The notes under the pieces were generated by a model. That model saw nothing but the letters and a program-made list of their open reading frames with translations. It was not told where the DNA came from and did not search any database. Position numbers and translations under genes: made by a program. Below are positions 9,913 to 20,455 of a stretch of 64,000 bases of DNA, piece after piece. This DNA is from Brettanomyces bruxellensis (Eukaryota; Ascomycota; Pichiomycetes; Pichiales; Pichiaceae). Within the stretch, counting starts at the first letter, position 1; every line of letters begins with the position of its first letter. Location of the stretch: positions 563,001-627,000 of the forward strand of contig NC_054690.1 in assembly GCF_011074885.1 (NCBI RefSeq), in the 5' to 3' direction.

Positions 9913-11646
9913 TCACATATCTTTAAGTAGAAGCTCAATAGCTTTGTCAGCATGCTCTATATCAACCAAGTACTTCTCAAAGCCATTTCTCTCAGTATGG
10001 ACTACGCCAAGCTCATCTGCCCTTGCCTCTAATTCGTGTTTGCCCGTATCTCCATAAACATTACCTCTAATCTCAATTTCAAGCTTTGGATATGTCTTGC
10101 CAACAATAATCTGCAACGGAATACCCAAAGCTTTGGACACTCTCATATTTTGTGCAAATGTGAAGTTTCCATTTCCAAATCTAGCATCAATGTGCAAACT
10201 TTGCAATTTCTTAATTAGCTCATTCAACTTCTGATCGCAATCTGTCGACCTGTCACTACTTTTACCAACCTGAATAATCGAAACATGGAAAGGTGCAATG
10301 ATCGCAGGCCATTTCAACCCCTTGTCATCCCTTAAAACTTCTGCAATCGAACCTAGCAATCTACTCACACCAATTCCATAGCATCCCATATCGTAGTAAC
10401 GCATTTTACCATTCTTATCGCTGAACTTGGCATCCAAAGGAACCGAATATTTCTTTCCCAAGTAAAACGTGTGCCCCACCTCTATTCCTTTTTTGGAATG
10501 CAAATGGCCTTTACCGTTACAAGCTGGACAGAGATCGTCTTCTTTCACATCTGTAATATCGAGACTCTTGAAAACAGTTGTAAATTTAGGGTCAGCCTTC
10601 ACAGCAAGTTTCGGATAAGTGGTATTCTGTCCACAACCAACATCGTAAACTATAATAACATTAGTCCATCCACCGGAAGCTCGTTGCTTTTGTTGAAATA
10701 CCTCAACAATCTTCTTCTGGTCTCTGAATTTCGAATTTAAATGAACCAAATTTAACGATTCAAACAACTTTAAATTCAACTTCCTGTCACTTGGGTAATA
10801 AAATACAGCCAAACTACCTCCAGTAGTTAAGAAATACGTCATCTGAGCTTTGGCCGCAGACTGTGCATTTAAATCAACATATGGACGCACTTTTTCGACA
10901 TTACCAGCAGTTCCACAATTATCGCAGATAAAGAGCGTGTCTTCGCCTTTATCCGAAAGAAAATGCCACTCGTAAGAAAGATCACCACCTATGGATCCGG
11001 CGTCGGCATTGGCCTTGAGAAATGGTATCCTGAGAGATTTGAAAATGGATAGATATATTTCATTGAATTTCTTAAAACTTTTCAAGGCCTCATCTTTGTT
11101 GACGTCAAAACTATAAGCATCCTTCATTATGAACTCACGGCCTCTAAGCAACCCTCCTCTTGCCCGCTTTTCATCTCTGTATTTCCTGTTGATTTGATAC
11201 ACCTGCAGCGGCAAGTTTTTATACGATTGAGCGTATTCTTTCACCAAAGCAGTGATATCTTCTTCAGCAGTTGCTGCTAAACAGTAATCCTCATTCAACT
11301 TGTACAATTCATCGTTTGCCCATCTGTTTGTTTTCTGCCAAAGTACGCTGTGCGATAGGGAAGAAAGCGACACTTCTATCACACCGGCATCATCTAACTT
11401 CTTTCTAATGAGCCCTTCGATATTTCTCAATGTTTTCAATCCAAGTGGTAGCCATTGCGTTATTCCGGCATGCGGCTGTCTAATATATCCAAGTTTAACC
11501 AATAATTGAGTTGTTGTAAGCTGCTTAATGTCACTTTTGGAAAGTTTGAAGCCAGGACTGCTAAATAAACTAATGCTCCTTGCACTAGTTCTTGAGATCA
11601 GTGACTTGAATGAATTGGATACCACAAAAAGATTTGATGAAAACAT
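9913..11646 (-). CDS. AIM10: Mitochondrial prolyl-tRNA synthetase Aim10
   Basis: The enzyme charges mitochondrial tRNA-Pro with proline. The 577-residue protein, starting at the ATG at 11646, has a basic, Ser/Arg-rich presequence-like N-terminus. The class II aminoacyl-tRNA synthetase core of bacterial-type ProRS follows: LGYIRQPHAGITQWLPLGLK, then the motif 2 region YRDEKRARGGLLRGREFIMKDAYSF, then the motif 3 region GCYGIGVSRLLGSIAE. An anticodon-binding domain ends the protein. A CxxC pair (CDNC) and a second CPAC sit in the inserted editing-like region between motifs 2 and 3. The longer open frame starts with TTG at 11655 and is not used here. Confidence 0.93.
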   Translation of the reverse strand: MFSSNLFVVSNSFKSLISRTSARSISLFSSPGFKLSKSDIKQLTTTQLLVKLGYIRQPHAGITQWLPLGLKTLRNIEGLIRKKLDDAGVIEVSLSSLSHSVLWQKTNRWANDELYKLNEDYCLAATAEEDITALVKEYAQSYKNLPLQVYQINRKYRDEKRARGGLLRGREFIMKDAYSFDVNKDEALKSFKKFNEIYLSIFKSLRIPFLKANADAGSIGGDLSYEWHFLSDKGEDTLFICDNCGTAGNVEKVRPYVDLNAQSAAKAQMTYFLTTGGSLAVFYYPSDRKLNLKLFESLNLVHLNSKFRDQKKIVEVFQQKQRASGGWTNVIIVYDVGCGQNTTYPKLAVKADPKFTTVFKSLDITDVKEDDLCPACNGKGHLHSKKGIEVGHTFYLGKKYSVPLDAKFSDKNGKMRYYDMGCYGIGVSRLLGSIAEVLRDDKGLKWPAIIAPFHVSIIQVGKSSDRSTDCDQKLNELIKKLQSLHIDARFGNGNFTFAQNMRVSKALGIPLQIIVGKTYPKLEIEIRGNVYGDTGKHELEARADELGVVHTERNGFEKYLVDIEHADKAIELLLKDM

Positions 11647-12220
11647 AACATCCAAATATATGGACAGTCAAGTTTATCAACATGCAAACTGTAGCTTTAA
11701 GGCAAAAAGAGGCAGTTTGTCAATCTGTTTGGATATTGGGAAGGCCATGAAATCATGAAGAGAGTCTTATTTATTTGGACTATTTTTTTTTTCGCGATCT
11801 TGAGAGTCCGTCCCTACGAAACAAATACTCTTCTCTATACCAATACCAGTTTAATTGATTTATATAGATAAATCGATGGTGTAAAAAGAATGACTTAAAA
11901 TCCTTCTACCCAGGAATAAAATATGATGACAATGCAAAAAAAAAGAACAACAAAAGAAGACAGAAGACCAGTAAAGATAGCAAAAAGAATAGATGCTTTA
12001 ACTGAAGCCCCAAATACGGCCTTAAGAAAGTAGAAACCAAGACAATCATGATAGCAGCAGGACCAAAGAGAAAAGTAAAGAACTAGTGCTAAGCATCGCT
12101 AGCACCTATATAAATATCTAACCTTGAAGAGAAAGAGAAGGCATAACAGCAATACACTAAATTAACATATGCTAACAAATTACAGACGGAACTTAGCTGT
12201 CTGTGTTGCATTATTTTTCT
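11647..12220. other. Spacer upstream of AIM10
   Basis: Tandem minus-strand genes flank this spacer, so it is the AIM10 promoter and the 3' region of the next gene. It is AT-rich with poly-A stretches near 11938-11950. I see no further gene. Confidence 0.55.
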
Positions 12221-13882
12221 TTAATGTGATACACCCCCTCCTTCTTTGCTGATATCAAGTCGAGGCTCAACAACATCAATCAATCTAAATGAAGCTATTC
12301 TCTTACGATTAAGCGGAGTATGAACCGAAGAGTCTTTCACGCCAGGGCGACACTTCTTGCTGAGAGAAAACTTACGAATAGTCCTTCTCTCATCTTCAAT
12401 CTGCTTCCGCAAGATTTGCTCGGTATGATGTTTCTCTTCCTCCAACCGCTGCACTTTCGAGCTCAAAAGCTTAACCTCATCCCGAAAGATATCGAAGATA
12501 TCCTTCCTTGAAAGAGTGGCTCCTTTTTTTAGAGCTTTCGATGCGTCCTGCGTATCCGCCTCCTCATAACTTTTGAGTGCTTTTATGTAGCTTTCCTTGG
12601 CTGACTGAGGAATCGACAACTTCCCAACTAGCTCTTCAAAAGTCGCTTTCTGGTCGATGTATCCGGGTATTTTCTGCATTATTTGTGTGATAAATGTGAT
12701 TAACTGTGTATTTAGATGTTCCTTGCGGACGGAATCTGTTTTCAACTTCGCAATATCATAGACGTACGCCTCAACTTTTTCTGAAGATTCGTCCACCAAC
12801 TTCTTCGTAATATTTACGGACTGCATAGAGTCCTCCAGCTCCTTCAACTTCTTCTTCAACTGGTCATTTTCAGACCTTAGGTTATCAAGTTGGGGCGAGC
12901 TGCTTGCTGCACCATTCGATGACATTATTGCAGATGCATCCTGGTTGCTGGTCCTGTTAGAAAGATTTCCAGGCTTTGCTACGCTATCCAAGTCTTCGCT
13001 AGTGTTGCTGCTCATTCTATTTCCGTAAGTTAGGCTGGACCTTTGGAGTGATGAATCCTCCATATTTCCGACAAAGGAATCATTCGATACGCTTTGAGTG
13101 CCAATCGTTTGTGGAGAAGTCGTCTTGAATGCCTGTGACGATCCAGAGTGACTATAAAAGTTGAATTCTGACATCCTGCTGGAGTAATTCGAGTTCCGCT
13201 GGCTCTGCATTCCACTGGAAGGGGATAATCGACCATGAAACACCGATGCATTGCCACTTGGGGTCTGTGCTGGCTGCACAAATCTTCGCTGCTGCATATC
13301 TGCAGGCTGGTGCATGCCTTGAGGTTGTTGAAACTGTTGGTATTGCTGCTGCTGTTGAAATTGCTGATATTGTTGTGGTTGTTGCGCCTGTTGTAATTGT
13401 TGCTGTGGCTGTGGATATCCGTTGGGAGACATGTATCCATTCGGAATTTGACCTGGAGCAGGCTGTCTAAACTGAGGCGGAGCCATCTGCCCATTATTCA
13501 CGTACGGAGGCCTATTCTGTGACTGTTGAAGCGGCCGGTGAGTCACAGACGTCAGACTCCCCGAGGATCCGTTAAATGCAGAATTTGCATAAGGAACACC
13601 GGGAGGCTGAGCATATAATGAAGGTGTTGAGCCATTGGAGCCATTGGAAAGACTGTAGATGGATGCATTGCTATTAAGCACGATTTGTGCTTTCGTCTTG
13701 TGCTTTTTCAGGCGCTGGTTATTCAGACGAGCACTTAGACTCGTCTGCCGAAGACCTGCTCTTTCTATAGTAGAGCTATGATCATCATAGTCATTTAGTG
13801 CCAGCACCTCGGTATCTAGAATACCCGGTTGCCGAAATCCAGGCTGCCCACGATAACCGGACTGGGTCATCGTTGATGACAT
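12221..13882 (-). CDS. Q-rich protein with coiled coils, function not recognised
   Basis: I do not recognise this 553-residue protein. From the ATG at 13882 it has a conserved-looking basic segment (about residues 38-65, with LNNQRLKKHKTKAQIVLN) and a long Ser/Asn/Pro/Gln-rich disordered middle. The middle includes Gln tracts at about residues 150-190 (near 13320-13430). A heptad-rich C-terminal half (about 330-500) includes a coiled coil starting DNLRSENDQLKKKLKELED and another with VQRLEEEKHHTEQIL. The tail is basic. The architecture resembles cortical or cytoskeletal scaffolds of yeast, but that is only a likeness. The frame stays open upstream to a GTG at 14077 but has no ATG there. A GTAAGT lies 8 nt upstream of the chosen ATG, so a 5' splicing event cannot be excluded. 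Confidence 0.75.
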   Translation of the reverse strand: MSSTMTQSGYRGQPGFRQPGILDTEVLALNDYDDHSSTIERAGLRQTSLSARLNNQRLKKHKTKAQIVLNSNASIYSLSNGSNGSTPSLYAQPPGVPYANSAFNGSSGSLTSVTHRPLQQSQNRPPYVNNGQMAPPQFRQPAPGQIPNGYMSPNGYPQPQQQLQQAQQPQQYQQFQQQQQYQQFQQPQGMHQPADMQQRRFVQPAQTPSGNASVFHGRLSPSSGMQSQRNSNYSSRMSEFNFYSHSGSSQAFKTTSPQTIGTQSVSNDSFVGNMEDSSLQRSSLTYGNRMSSNTSEDLDSVAKPGNLSNRTSNQDASAIMSSNGAASSSPQLDNLRSENDQLKKKLKELEDSMQSVNITKKLVDESSEKVEAYVYDIAKLKTDSVRKEHLNTQLITFITQIMQKIPGYIDQKATFEELVGKLSIPQSAKESYIKALKSYEEADTQDASKALKKGATLSRKDIFDIFRDEVKLLSSKVQRLEEEKHHTEQILRKQIEDERRTIRKFSLSKKCRPGVKDSSVHTPLNRKRIASFRLIDVVEPRLDISKEGGGVSH

Positions 13883-14561
13883 TGGGAACTTACCTGAGGG
13901 GCGATAATTCAACTTGTGTGTAGTGCGAGGGTTAGTCTCTACTGATAACCCAAGCAATGTAAAAATGCCTTTTTCCTTTGGTTGCCAAGAGAATGTGAGA
14001 CCAAAAAAAAGTTCGGTGCGATGCCTATTAACCGTAACGAGTGTGTATGCTGATTGTAGTGCAGATAATATCGACACTAATGCACACTAGTCTGGTCTTC
14101 GAAGTTGGAATCGGCGGAATGGGCTTATGCCTATAATAAAAGAGAGAATATGAAGGGGACAATTTTTGCGCGCTGCAATCGGTTTTCTTCTAATCTGATT
14201 AATATATATCCAGGTGGATGCAGTATATAATGGATGAGGACAAAAAATGACAACTTGACGAACTGATTGGTTAAAAGGACAGATCAGATCTCACGGCATC
14301 AGGGTTAGATATTGCTAGAGGGGTCATATTTTGCGAAGGTGAAAAAAGGTTAGCGTAAAACCGCGCGCACACACACGCCTGAGATAACAACAAGGTGCGA
14401 AAAAAAAAAAAAATTAAAAATAAAAAAACTAACAAATTAGCAAAAAAATCGGAACCACGGCAAAAGGCGAGTTTTGGGCGATACACCAAATGCTGGTATT
14501 TGCAGGCTTTTTTTTATCGCAAAAATACGGAGGTCTTTTCTACTCTATAAATCGTCCTAAA

Positions 14562-14884
14562 CCGGAACGGAACATTCGTCAAAATAAGTGTACTATCATT
14601 GAGCGAACAGGTACAAGATTGAAAGCGAATCATACGGAACAAACACAAAATTAATACAGAATGAGATATGTACTAGCCATAAGTCAGAGTATATATATAT
14701 CTTCTGTTATGCATTAATTCTTCGCTGATTTGCTTGCATCAAAAACTTTTCGGGATTATTGTCAGCTCTTATAGTTCCGGCTATAGAAAGGATCAAACAA
14801 ATTTGTATCAATTTGTATCCTATTAATTCCGAGCAGCGATTGCTCTGCGAACCGGAACAAAATATTCTCGATCATCCCCGGAAC
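14562..14884. promoter_or_regulatory. Cluster of CCGGAAC motifs
   Basis: CCGGAAC occurs at 14562-14568, 14852-14858 and 14878-14884, and its complement GTTCCGG at 14774-14780. CCGGAA-type sites are typical half-sites of fungal zinc-cluster regulators. The repeats are seen; a regulatory role for the Q-rich gene is inferred. Confidence 0.4.
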
Positions 14885-15499
14885 TGAAATTTTCAGAAAT
14901 AACGGTTCTAGAACGAGAAACACGTCGACGATCAGTTTCAAGGATGTCGGATCCGCAAAATTGAACTATCCGGGGGCTTCCTGTAGGTGGAAAATTTTAA
15001 AATAAATTAGAGAGGTGTGAATTATGGGGAAAATTGCAACTCTTTTTGGCATTAATTACTATTTTGCACCAGCGCACTGCCTGTATTGGGAAATGCAGTT
15101 TTAAAGCGAAGCAACCAGACGCGAAAAAATATATATTATAATTAGATGCATAAAAATAAAAGTAATGTGAGAAAGCCGATTTCCCAATTCAGAATTAATC
15201 ACAACCGTAACAGATTTCGAAGAAATGAAATACTAGGGGATCCCTTCGATTATCTCTAAGATTTTCCGTCAACCCAAGTGCACATGCTTCTAAATATAAA
15301 AGTGCTAAATCGTCTATAGGAGGCTTCTCTGTTGGATCTTAAATAGTGTGTGGTATGATATACGCATTATGCCATCTCTGATGGTTTCACCTATATTAAT
15401 TCACAATGTAAGGATGCATGGACTGTCGTTGCACAAATAAAATGGAAAACTTCATTATCTAAGCTGGGGATAAACAAATTGTAGTCTGATAGTACAAGC

Positions 15500-15604
15500 A
15501 CGATCACATTCTACAAAGCTGTATGGGTATTAAAATTCCACACCAACCATGTGCAATTCAATGATGAAACACGTTCAATTGGTGGGAAGTCAGTTTGTGA
15601 TCGT
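15500..15604. repeat. Split inverted repeat
   Basis: ACGATCACA at 15500-15508 is exactly complementary to TGTGATCGT at 15596-15604. Inside these, TTCCACACCAA (15536-15546) nearly pairs with TTGGTGGGAA (15579-15588). The loop is asymmetric, so a stable structure is uncertain. Confidence 0.4.
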
Positions 15605-16421
15605 ATTGACAAAGAAAAAAAGCTGACTTTACATTTGCTTCAAAGCTAACGTTGTTTCGTAAAATGAATAAGAGTAAATGGTGTCAGCCGTTTATTGAAA
15701 AAAGGACGCGTGCATACATCAATAAGAAACTATGACTATATATTGAGGTAATTATGATAAGAGGATGAAAATTGAATTAATCTGAGAAAATCTAAGTTGC
15801 TCTTCCCTGCATGACATTATTAAAAATGAACAATACAAAAAAATGGACGAAATGTAATTGCTTTGACGATCGAGAGAGTAAGGAGCAATTGGTGGAGCGA
15901 ATAAGGAAAAAAATAGAGGTAAATAAAGCTCGAAAATATTTGAGCTTAAAATTCCTTGTTCTTAGCACTTTTTTCTTCGCACCAAACACTGATGACAGTG
16001 TGTGTGGTGTGACACAATAACCGATGCTCGTAAAAATTATACATCCTTAGGATAATCTTATCACCATCAAATTCTCTTTGCATACATGCGTCGTCATGTG
16101 CATTTATTAATATGATTCGGTGAACACCCCAATAAAGATCGAAATATTTGAATTAAGAACTGCCATTAATCTATTATAATGAATGGATAGACCTGCATCA
16201 TATAAAAAAATGAGTCAACACTGTAGTAAAATGAAGCGAGCATCTTTGCCAGAGCACGGAACTTCGTATTAGTGAAAGTGCGCTTCCTAATTCATATTAC
16301 TTTTATTAAAGTTATTTACAATCAAAAGAAGCCTACCCCGAATTGTTTTCTTAAAAGTAATTATTTCCAAAAAATCACACCCGAACAACGTATTATTCAA
16401 CCCAAAATAATACAAACTAAA

Positions 16422-18118
16422 TTAAGCGGAAGTAATCTTACTCGAATGAGAGAGGTCCGTAGTCTTACCTAAACATTGTAGTAAGTGCTGCCTGAAACGC
16501 TTGGCTCTGTCATGAGTAGAGCCACACTTAGGACACTTATACTTGCCAGTATGTATATTCATATGCCGATTCAAATTTTCCTTCGATGTGTATGTCTTAA
16601 AGCACACGTTACACCTGAACACGAACCTTTTTCCACTGTGCTTGGTCAAGAAATGCTTTTTTAACCGACTATGCCTTGTATATATCCGGCCACAGAATAC
16701 ACATCTGTATTGTGCTTTTCCGGAGGCCATAGAATACTGTACGCTTGAAACATCCAATGATGGTGAATCTACGTTCACAATACCAGCAGATGGCAAAGAC
16801 CGGTCAGCAGACAAGGTATATATATTATCCCCAGCATCTTTGATATTCGTGGAATAAACTTGTGTTATAGGTTTGTTGGCGATTTCCGGTACAGTGCAAG
16901 CTCGCAATGTGTATGATGTTCGTGGTGATAACCCATACTGAAACTCAACTTGTTTTTGTAAGTTATTCCATGGAACAGACTCGGAATTTTTCGAAGAAGT
17001 GTTTTCAAACTGTTCATTCGTCTCATATAGATTGGTATCATGTATTATCAAATCACTCTCTTGCTCAGGTTGCATATTCTCTGGTAGTAAAGGAACCCCA
17101 TAGGGCACAGAATTGGGGATGTCAATAGAGGAGGAACCATCTTCATCAGGTGAAGCAAATACATAGTTTGCTGGGCTTGTGTGTAAACCTCTGATGCGAA
17201 CAACTTGATCTAGACTCATAATTTTGGAAGGTTGAAATCTGGTAGTGGAATACGGATTCAGTATATCAGGCGAACCTTGTGCTTGCATCTGTAAATTTGG
17301 TTGGTTCTGATCTGATCCAACAATATTAGTATTTTGCTTCTCTGCTTGATACTTTCCAGACCCAAATGAAGCATATTTTGTACCAAATGACTGGATAGGC
17401 ATGCAAGGTTTTGCTGATTGAGTATTAGTTGTGCAGGATTTTGGTGATGATTCAATGAACTGAGAAGATGAGGTTGGTATCGAAGTGTCTAGACTGGTAT
17501 ATGAAGTCACCTTATGCAATTCTGGTTCAGCGCAACAACAAACTGTTAAATTACTTTGATTTCCATTTACTGACGTGTTCGTGTCAGAATAACAGTAACC
17601 TGAACATCCATCAGTAAAAACTGATTGTGTTTTAGTGGAATCTTCTATATCCGATATTGGTTCATCAGATTAGTAATATAACTTGGAAACGAAGTCACCG
17701 TATTTTCCGAAATTGGAGGTCCTCGTTGGGATATATCAGTTTTCCCATCATCAAAAAATCTGAAAGTGGACTGTGAACCGGAGACATTGTTAATGTCTTC
17801 GACGCTCTTACCATATGATTTGTCAGATGTTGAAATTTCAGATTGGACACCCATAAATGCGTTTCGGCTATTGGAAGTAGGTTCAAGATTTTTGCTTTGC
17901 TGCTCATAGCCTTGGGTTGTTCTGCTTTGCCCACTTAAATATTCCCCATTATTCTGCTCCATATCATTACATTTGAATGTCATAAAAGAAGGATAGATGC
18001 TTTCTTGGGTTTCATTTGTAGATTCACCTTCATAATATAGTTGAGCCTTGTTCGAAAATTCCTGGAAACATCTTTCTGTACCAGCTTTTTCAACCATTTT
18101 TAAAGTAGGATTGAGCAT
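16422..18118 (-). CDS. C2H2 zinc-finger transcription factor, likely spliced
   Basis: The C-terminus (about 16440-16720) carries two C2H2 fingers and a third C-x2-C...H-x4-C finger, so the protein probably binds DNA. The rest is Ser/Asn/Gln-rich and disordered, as in yeast regulators. The gene lies in two minus-strand frames that overlap at 17645-17672. The upstream frame (first ATG at 18118) ends at a stop at 17645-17647. The downstream frame is open from 17669 but has no ATG near its start; its longest caller start at 17519 is TTG. Proposed model: join(17812..18118, 16422..17644) on the minus strand, with a 167-nt intron from GTAAGA to TAG and a TACTAAT branch-like site. This restores one frame of 509 residues. 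A single-base frameshift, real or from sequencing, is the alternative. I do not recognise the orthologue. Confidence 0.7.
17645..17811 (-). other. Candidate intron of the zinc-finger gene
   Basis: On the minus strand the segment begins GTAAGA (17811) and ends ATATAG (17645), with TACTAAT at 17669-17675, about 25 nt before the acceptor. Its 167-nt length brings the two reading frames into register. The upstream frame stays open across nearly all of it, so a frameshift explanation remains possible. Confidence 0.5.
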
Positions 18119-20455
18119 TTTTTTAACATTCTGTCTGGAAAACAAATTTGATTCCAGATGGTATAAATTGTTATTAAGGACAGCGATCAGTTGAATATAT
18201 AAAAGATAGTGATGGACTAAGGATTAAAGACAACTTTGGAAAGAAAATGAGAAGAATAAAACTTGCTACTGAAAAAAAAAAGGGAAAAGGGAAAACATTA
18301 ATAATTTAAAGGGAACACAGGGAACGGACAAAAATGGACATGAATGGAAATATAATGAATGAATTACGGAAATGGCTAACGAGTCCAACACGTCAAACGG
18401 TGTTAGTGAGTATATTTAGCAGTAGATTATCTGAAAGCGGAAGGAAATTGAGATCTATCATGTGCCATCTGCGTTCTATCACTATTAATTAGATTTTTTT
18501 TTTTTTTAACCGAGAGCGCAATATTGAATAATTTGATGAGATAATATGCGAGCTATATAATTTCAATGGCAAGAAAAGTCCGATCAAAGGAGACTCTGTC
18601 TCGGCGTTTGGAGAGTGAGAGGCTGAAGCATATGTTTTTAACCAACAAGGAAATTATTCTGAATGGGAGAATATAACACACAACCAATCAGTGCTTCTTT
18701 ACATGAAAACAGGATGAACTACTATTACAAATTACTACACAAGATGGCAATCTAGACTCCAATTACAGTAACATGAAATAAACAGCCAACCAATTAACTA
18801 GTTTGGAAGTTACATCGCACATTATGACGTTGGAATACTTCTGTCTTTTTTTTTTTTTTTTTTTTTAATTTTCCTGCGGAAACTTTATTTGTAGCCAAGA
18901 ACAGTATTCCAATTTTACGATTAGCAATGGGAAGGAATTATTTTTTATGATCTTCATGCAATTACACATAAAAATGCTTTTCATAGCTGGCAATAAAATA
19001 GTACACAAGCTTATTCTATTGAATATGCAAGTTTTCAAGAGGCTACGCATGCAAACTTCGAAAGAGCAGCAAATACACAAAATAAAAAAAATCGTGTGAA
19101 GATAAGTTATAATGCAAAAAGCACTTATTGCATGTATTGTAATAACTCCACTTAATGCATGTTATAATTTAGGATATTTATTGTTCTTCTGGTGAACAGA
19201 AGTAGCTAAAATACTATAGCATTTTGTCAAAAAAAGGAATATTGAAAACTCAATTTGAATTTTAGTTCTTGGGGATCTCTAAACTTGAAGATATAAACTG
19301 ATGGTGTACATTAGTCAATCCCATGGAACAACAAGCCTAACAATTAAGTATATGGTTTAGTCTTGAAATGGCAATTTGTCTGTCTGTAACAGTAGATTAT
19401 TATGACCAGCCGAAAGTTCTTACGAATTCTTTGCATTTGAAAAAATTGATTGAGAGGCGATTTATACCAGAACTCATAATGCAAATTCGTTTATAATACG
19501 ATGCAAGCTTTAAAAATTATGGGTCAATTTAACGCATCGTTCATTCTTAGTATGCAGCGTAAGACGAAAGACAATAGGCTAAAGTCACAATTTTGTTTGT
19601 ATTGTTGTACTGCCAAATTCGGTGGGAAAAGAGCGAAAAATAAAAAAGTTAGCGCAATTGTGAGTTTTTGTTTATTCATCCCGAAAACAATGAAACTTGA
19701 AAAAAGTTAATGCAGTTATGGATAAATTCTTTCATGCCATCCAGATTAAATGTTTGTGTGTTGCTATTGACGAAAAAAGGGTTATATTTACGTCTATAGG
19801 TTCCGGCGGGATTTAACAATCCGTAAATTGTCGAATACATGCACAACATACTACTGCCCAGATTGATTATTTATTGTTGATATTATGAATGCAATATTTT
19901 TTTTTCCAAAATGATCAACGATCATCTCTTACAAACCTATTATTTTTGAACATTCACTGATGATTACTTGGAATATCATGAAGGAAACATCGTGTTTCAA
20001 ACGGAACATCCGGGAGTTCCATTTTTTTATTATAATAATCCAGGCTACAGGAAAGAGAGCTTGTCCCATTATGATACCTGCATCTGCTTTATTCCGGCAG
20101 TAAGTTCGACATAAACAGTCATTTGGCTTGCTATGACTTGTGTGTTGGGAAGATATGCCGGCGTTCTATTTTTTAACCAAGGGAGGCGTGATCGGCAATG
20201 AGCGTACAGGTAAATGTTGCAGATCCTTCAATTGCATTAATCGATGACGGATATCCGTTCTTGGCTTACCTTAGAGTGGAAAACAATATCAGAAACCCAT
20301 TTGGGCATTTGCCGGCTACATTTTACAGAAAAGCAATGCCATTTCTCATAATATTGATAAATTAACACTCTATTAGCGTGATTAGATAGCTTACTAGCAT
20401 AAAAAAGCACCAAAATATTAAGAAACCAGAATAGCTCAGCAAGTTGGCCCTAAGC
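18119..20455. other. 2.3-kb spacer upstream of the zinc-finger gene
   Basis: Both flanking genes are on the minus strand, so this is mostly the zinc-finger gene promoter. It contains poly-T runs (18846-18866) and another GTTCCGG (19800-19806). Small open frames at 18865-19080 and 19501-19710 look random. Long promoters are common for yeast regulators. I see no RNA gene. Confidence 0.5.
18846..18866. repeat. Poly-T run (21)
   Basis: Twenty-one consecutive T bases lie in the spacer upstream of the zinc-finger gene. Confidence 0.9.

Larger units (their letters stand above)
13883..16421. other. 2.5-kb spacer upstream of the Q-rich gene
   Basis: This spacer lies upstream of the Q-rich gene (minus) and downstream of the zinc-finger gene (minus). 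It contains four CCGGAAC/GTTCCGG heptamers at 14562-14884, an MCB-type ACGCGT at 15707-15712, a CGCGAAA SCB-like site near 15121, and a split inverted repeat at 15500-15604. Open frames at 15811-16020 and 15792-15989 overlap on opposite strands and look random. I see no tRNA. Confidence 0.5.

Noticed and set aside
15792..16020. Overlapping opposite frames of 65-69 codons
   Set aside because: Both are short, of random composition, and overlap each other in AT-rich spacer.
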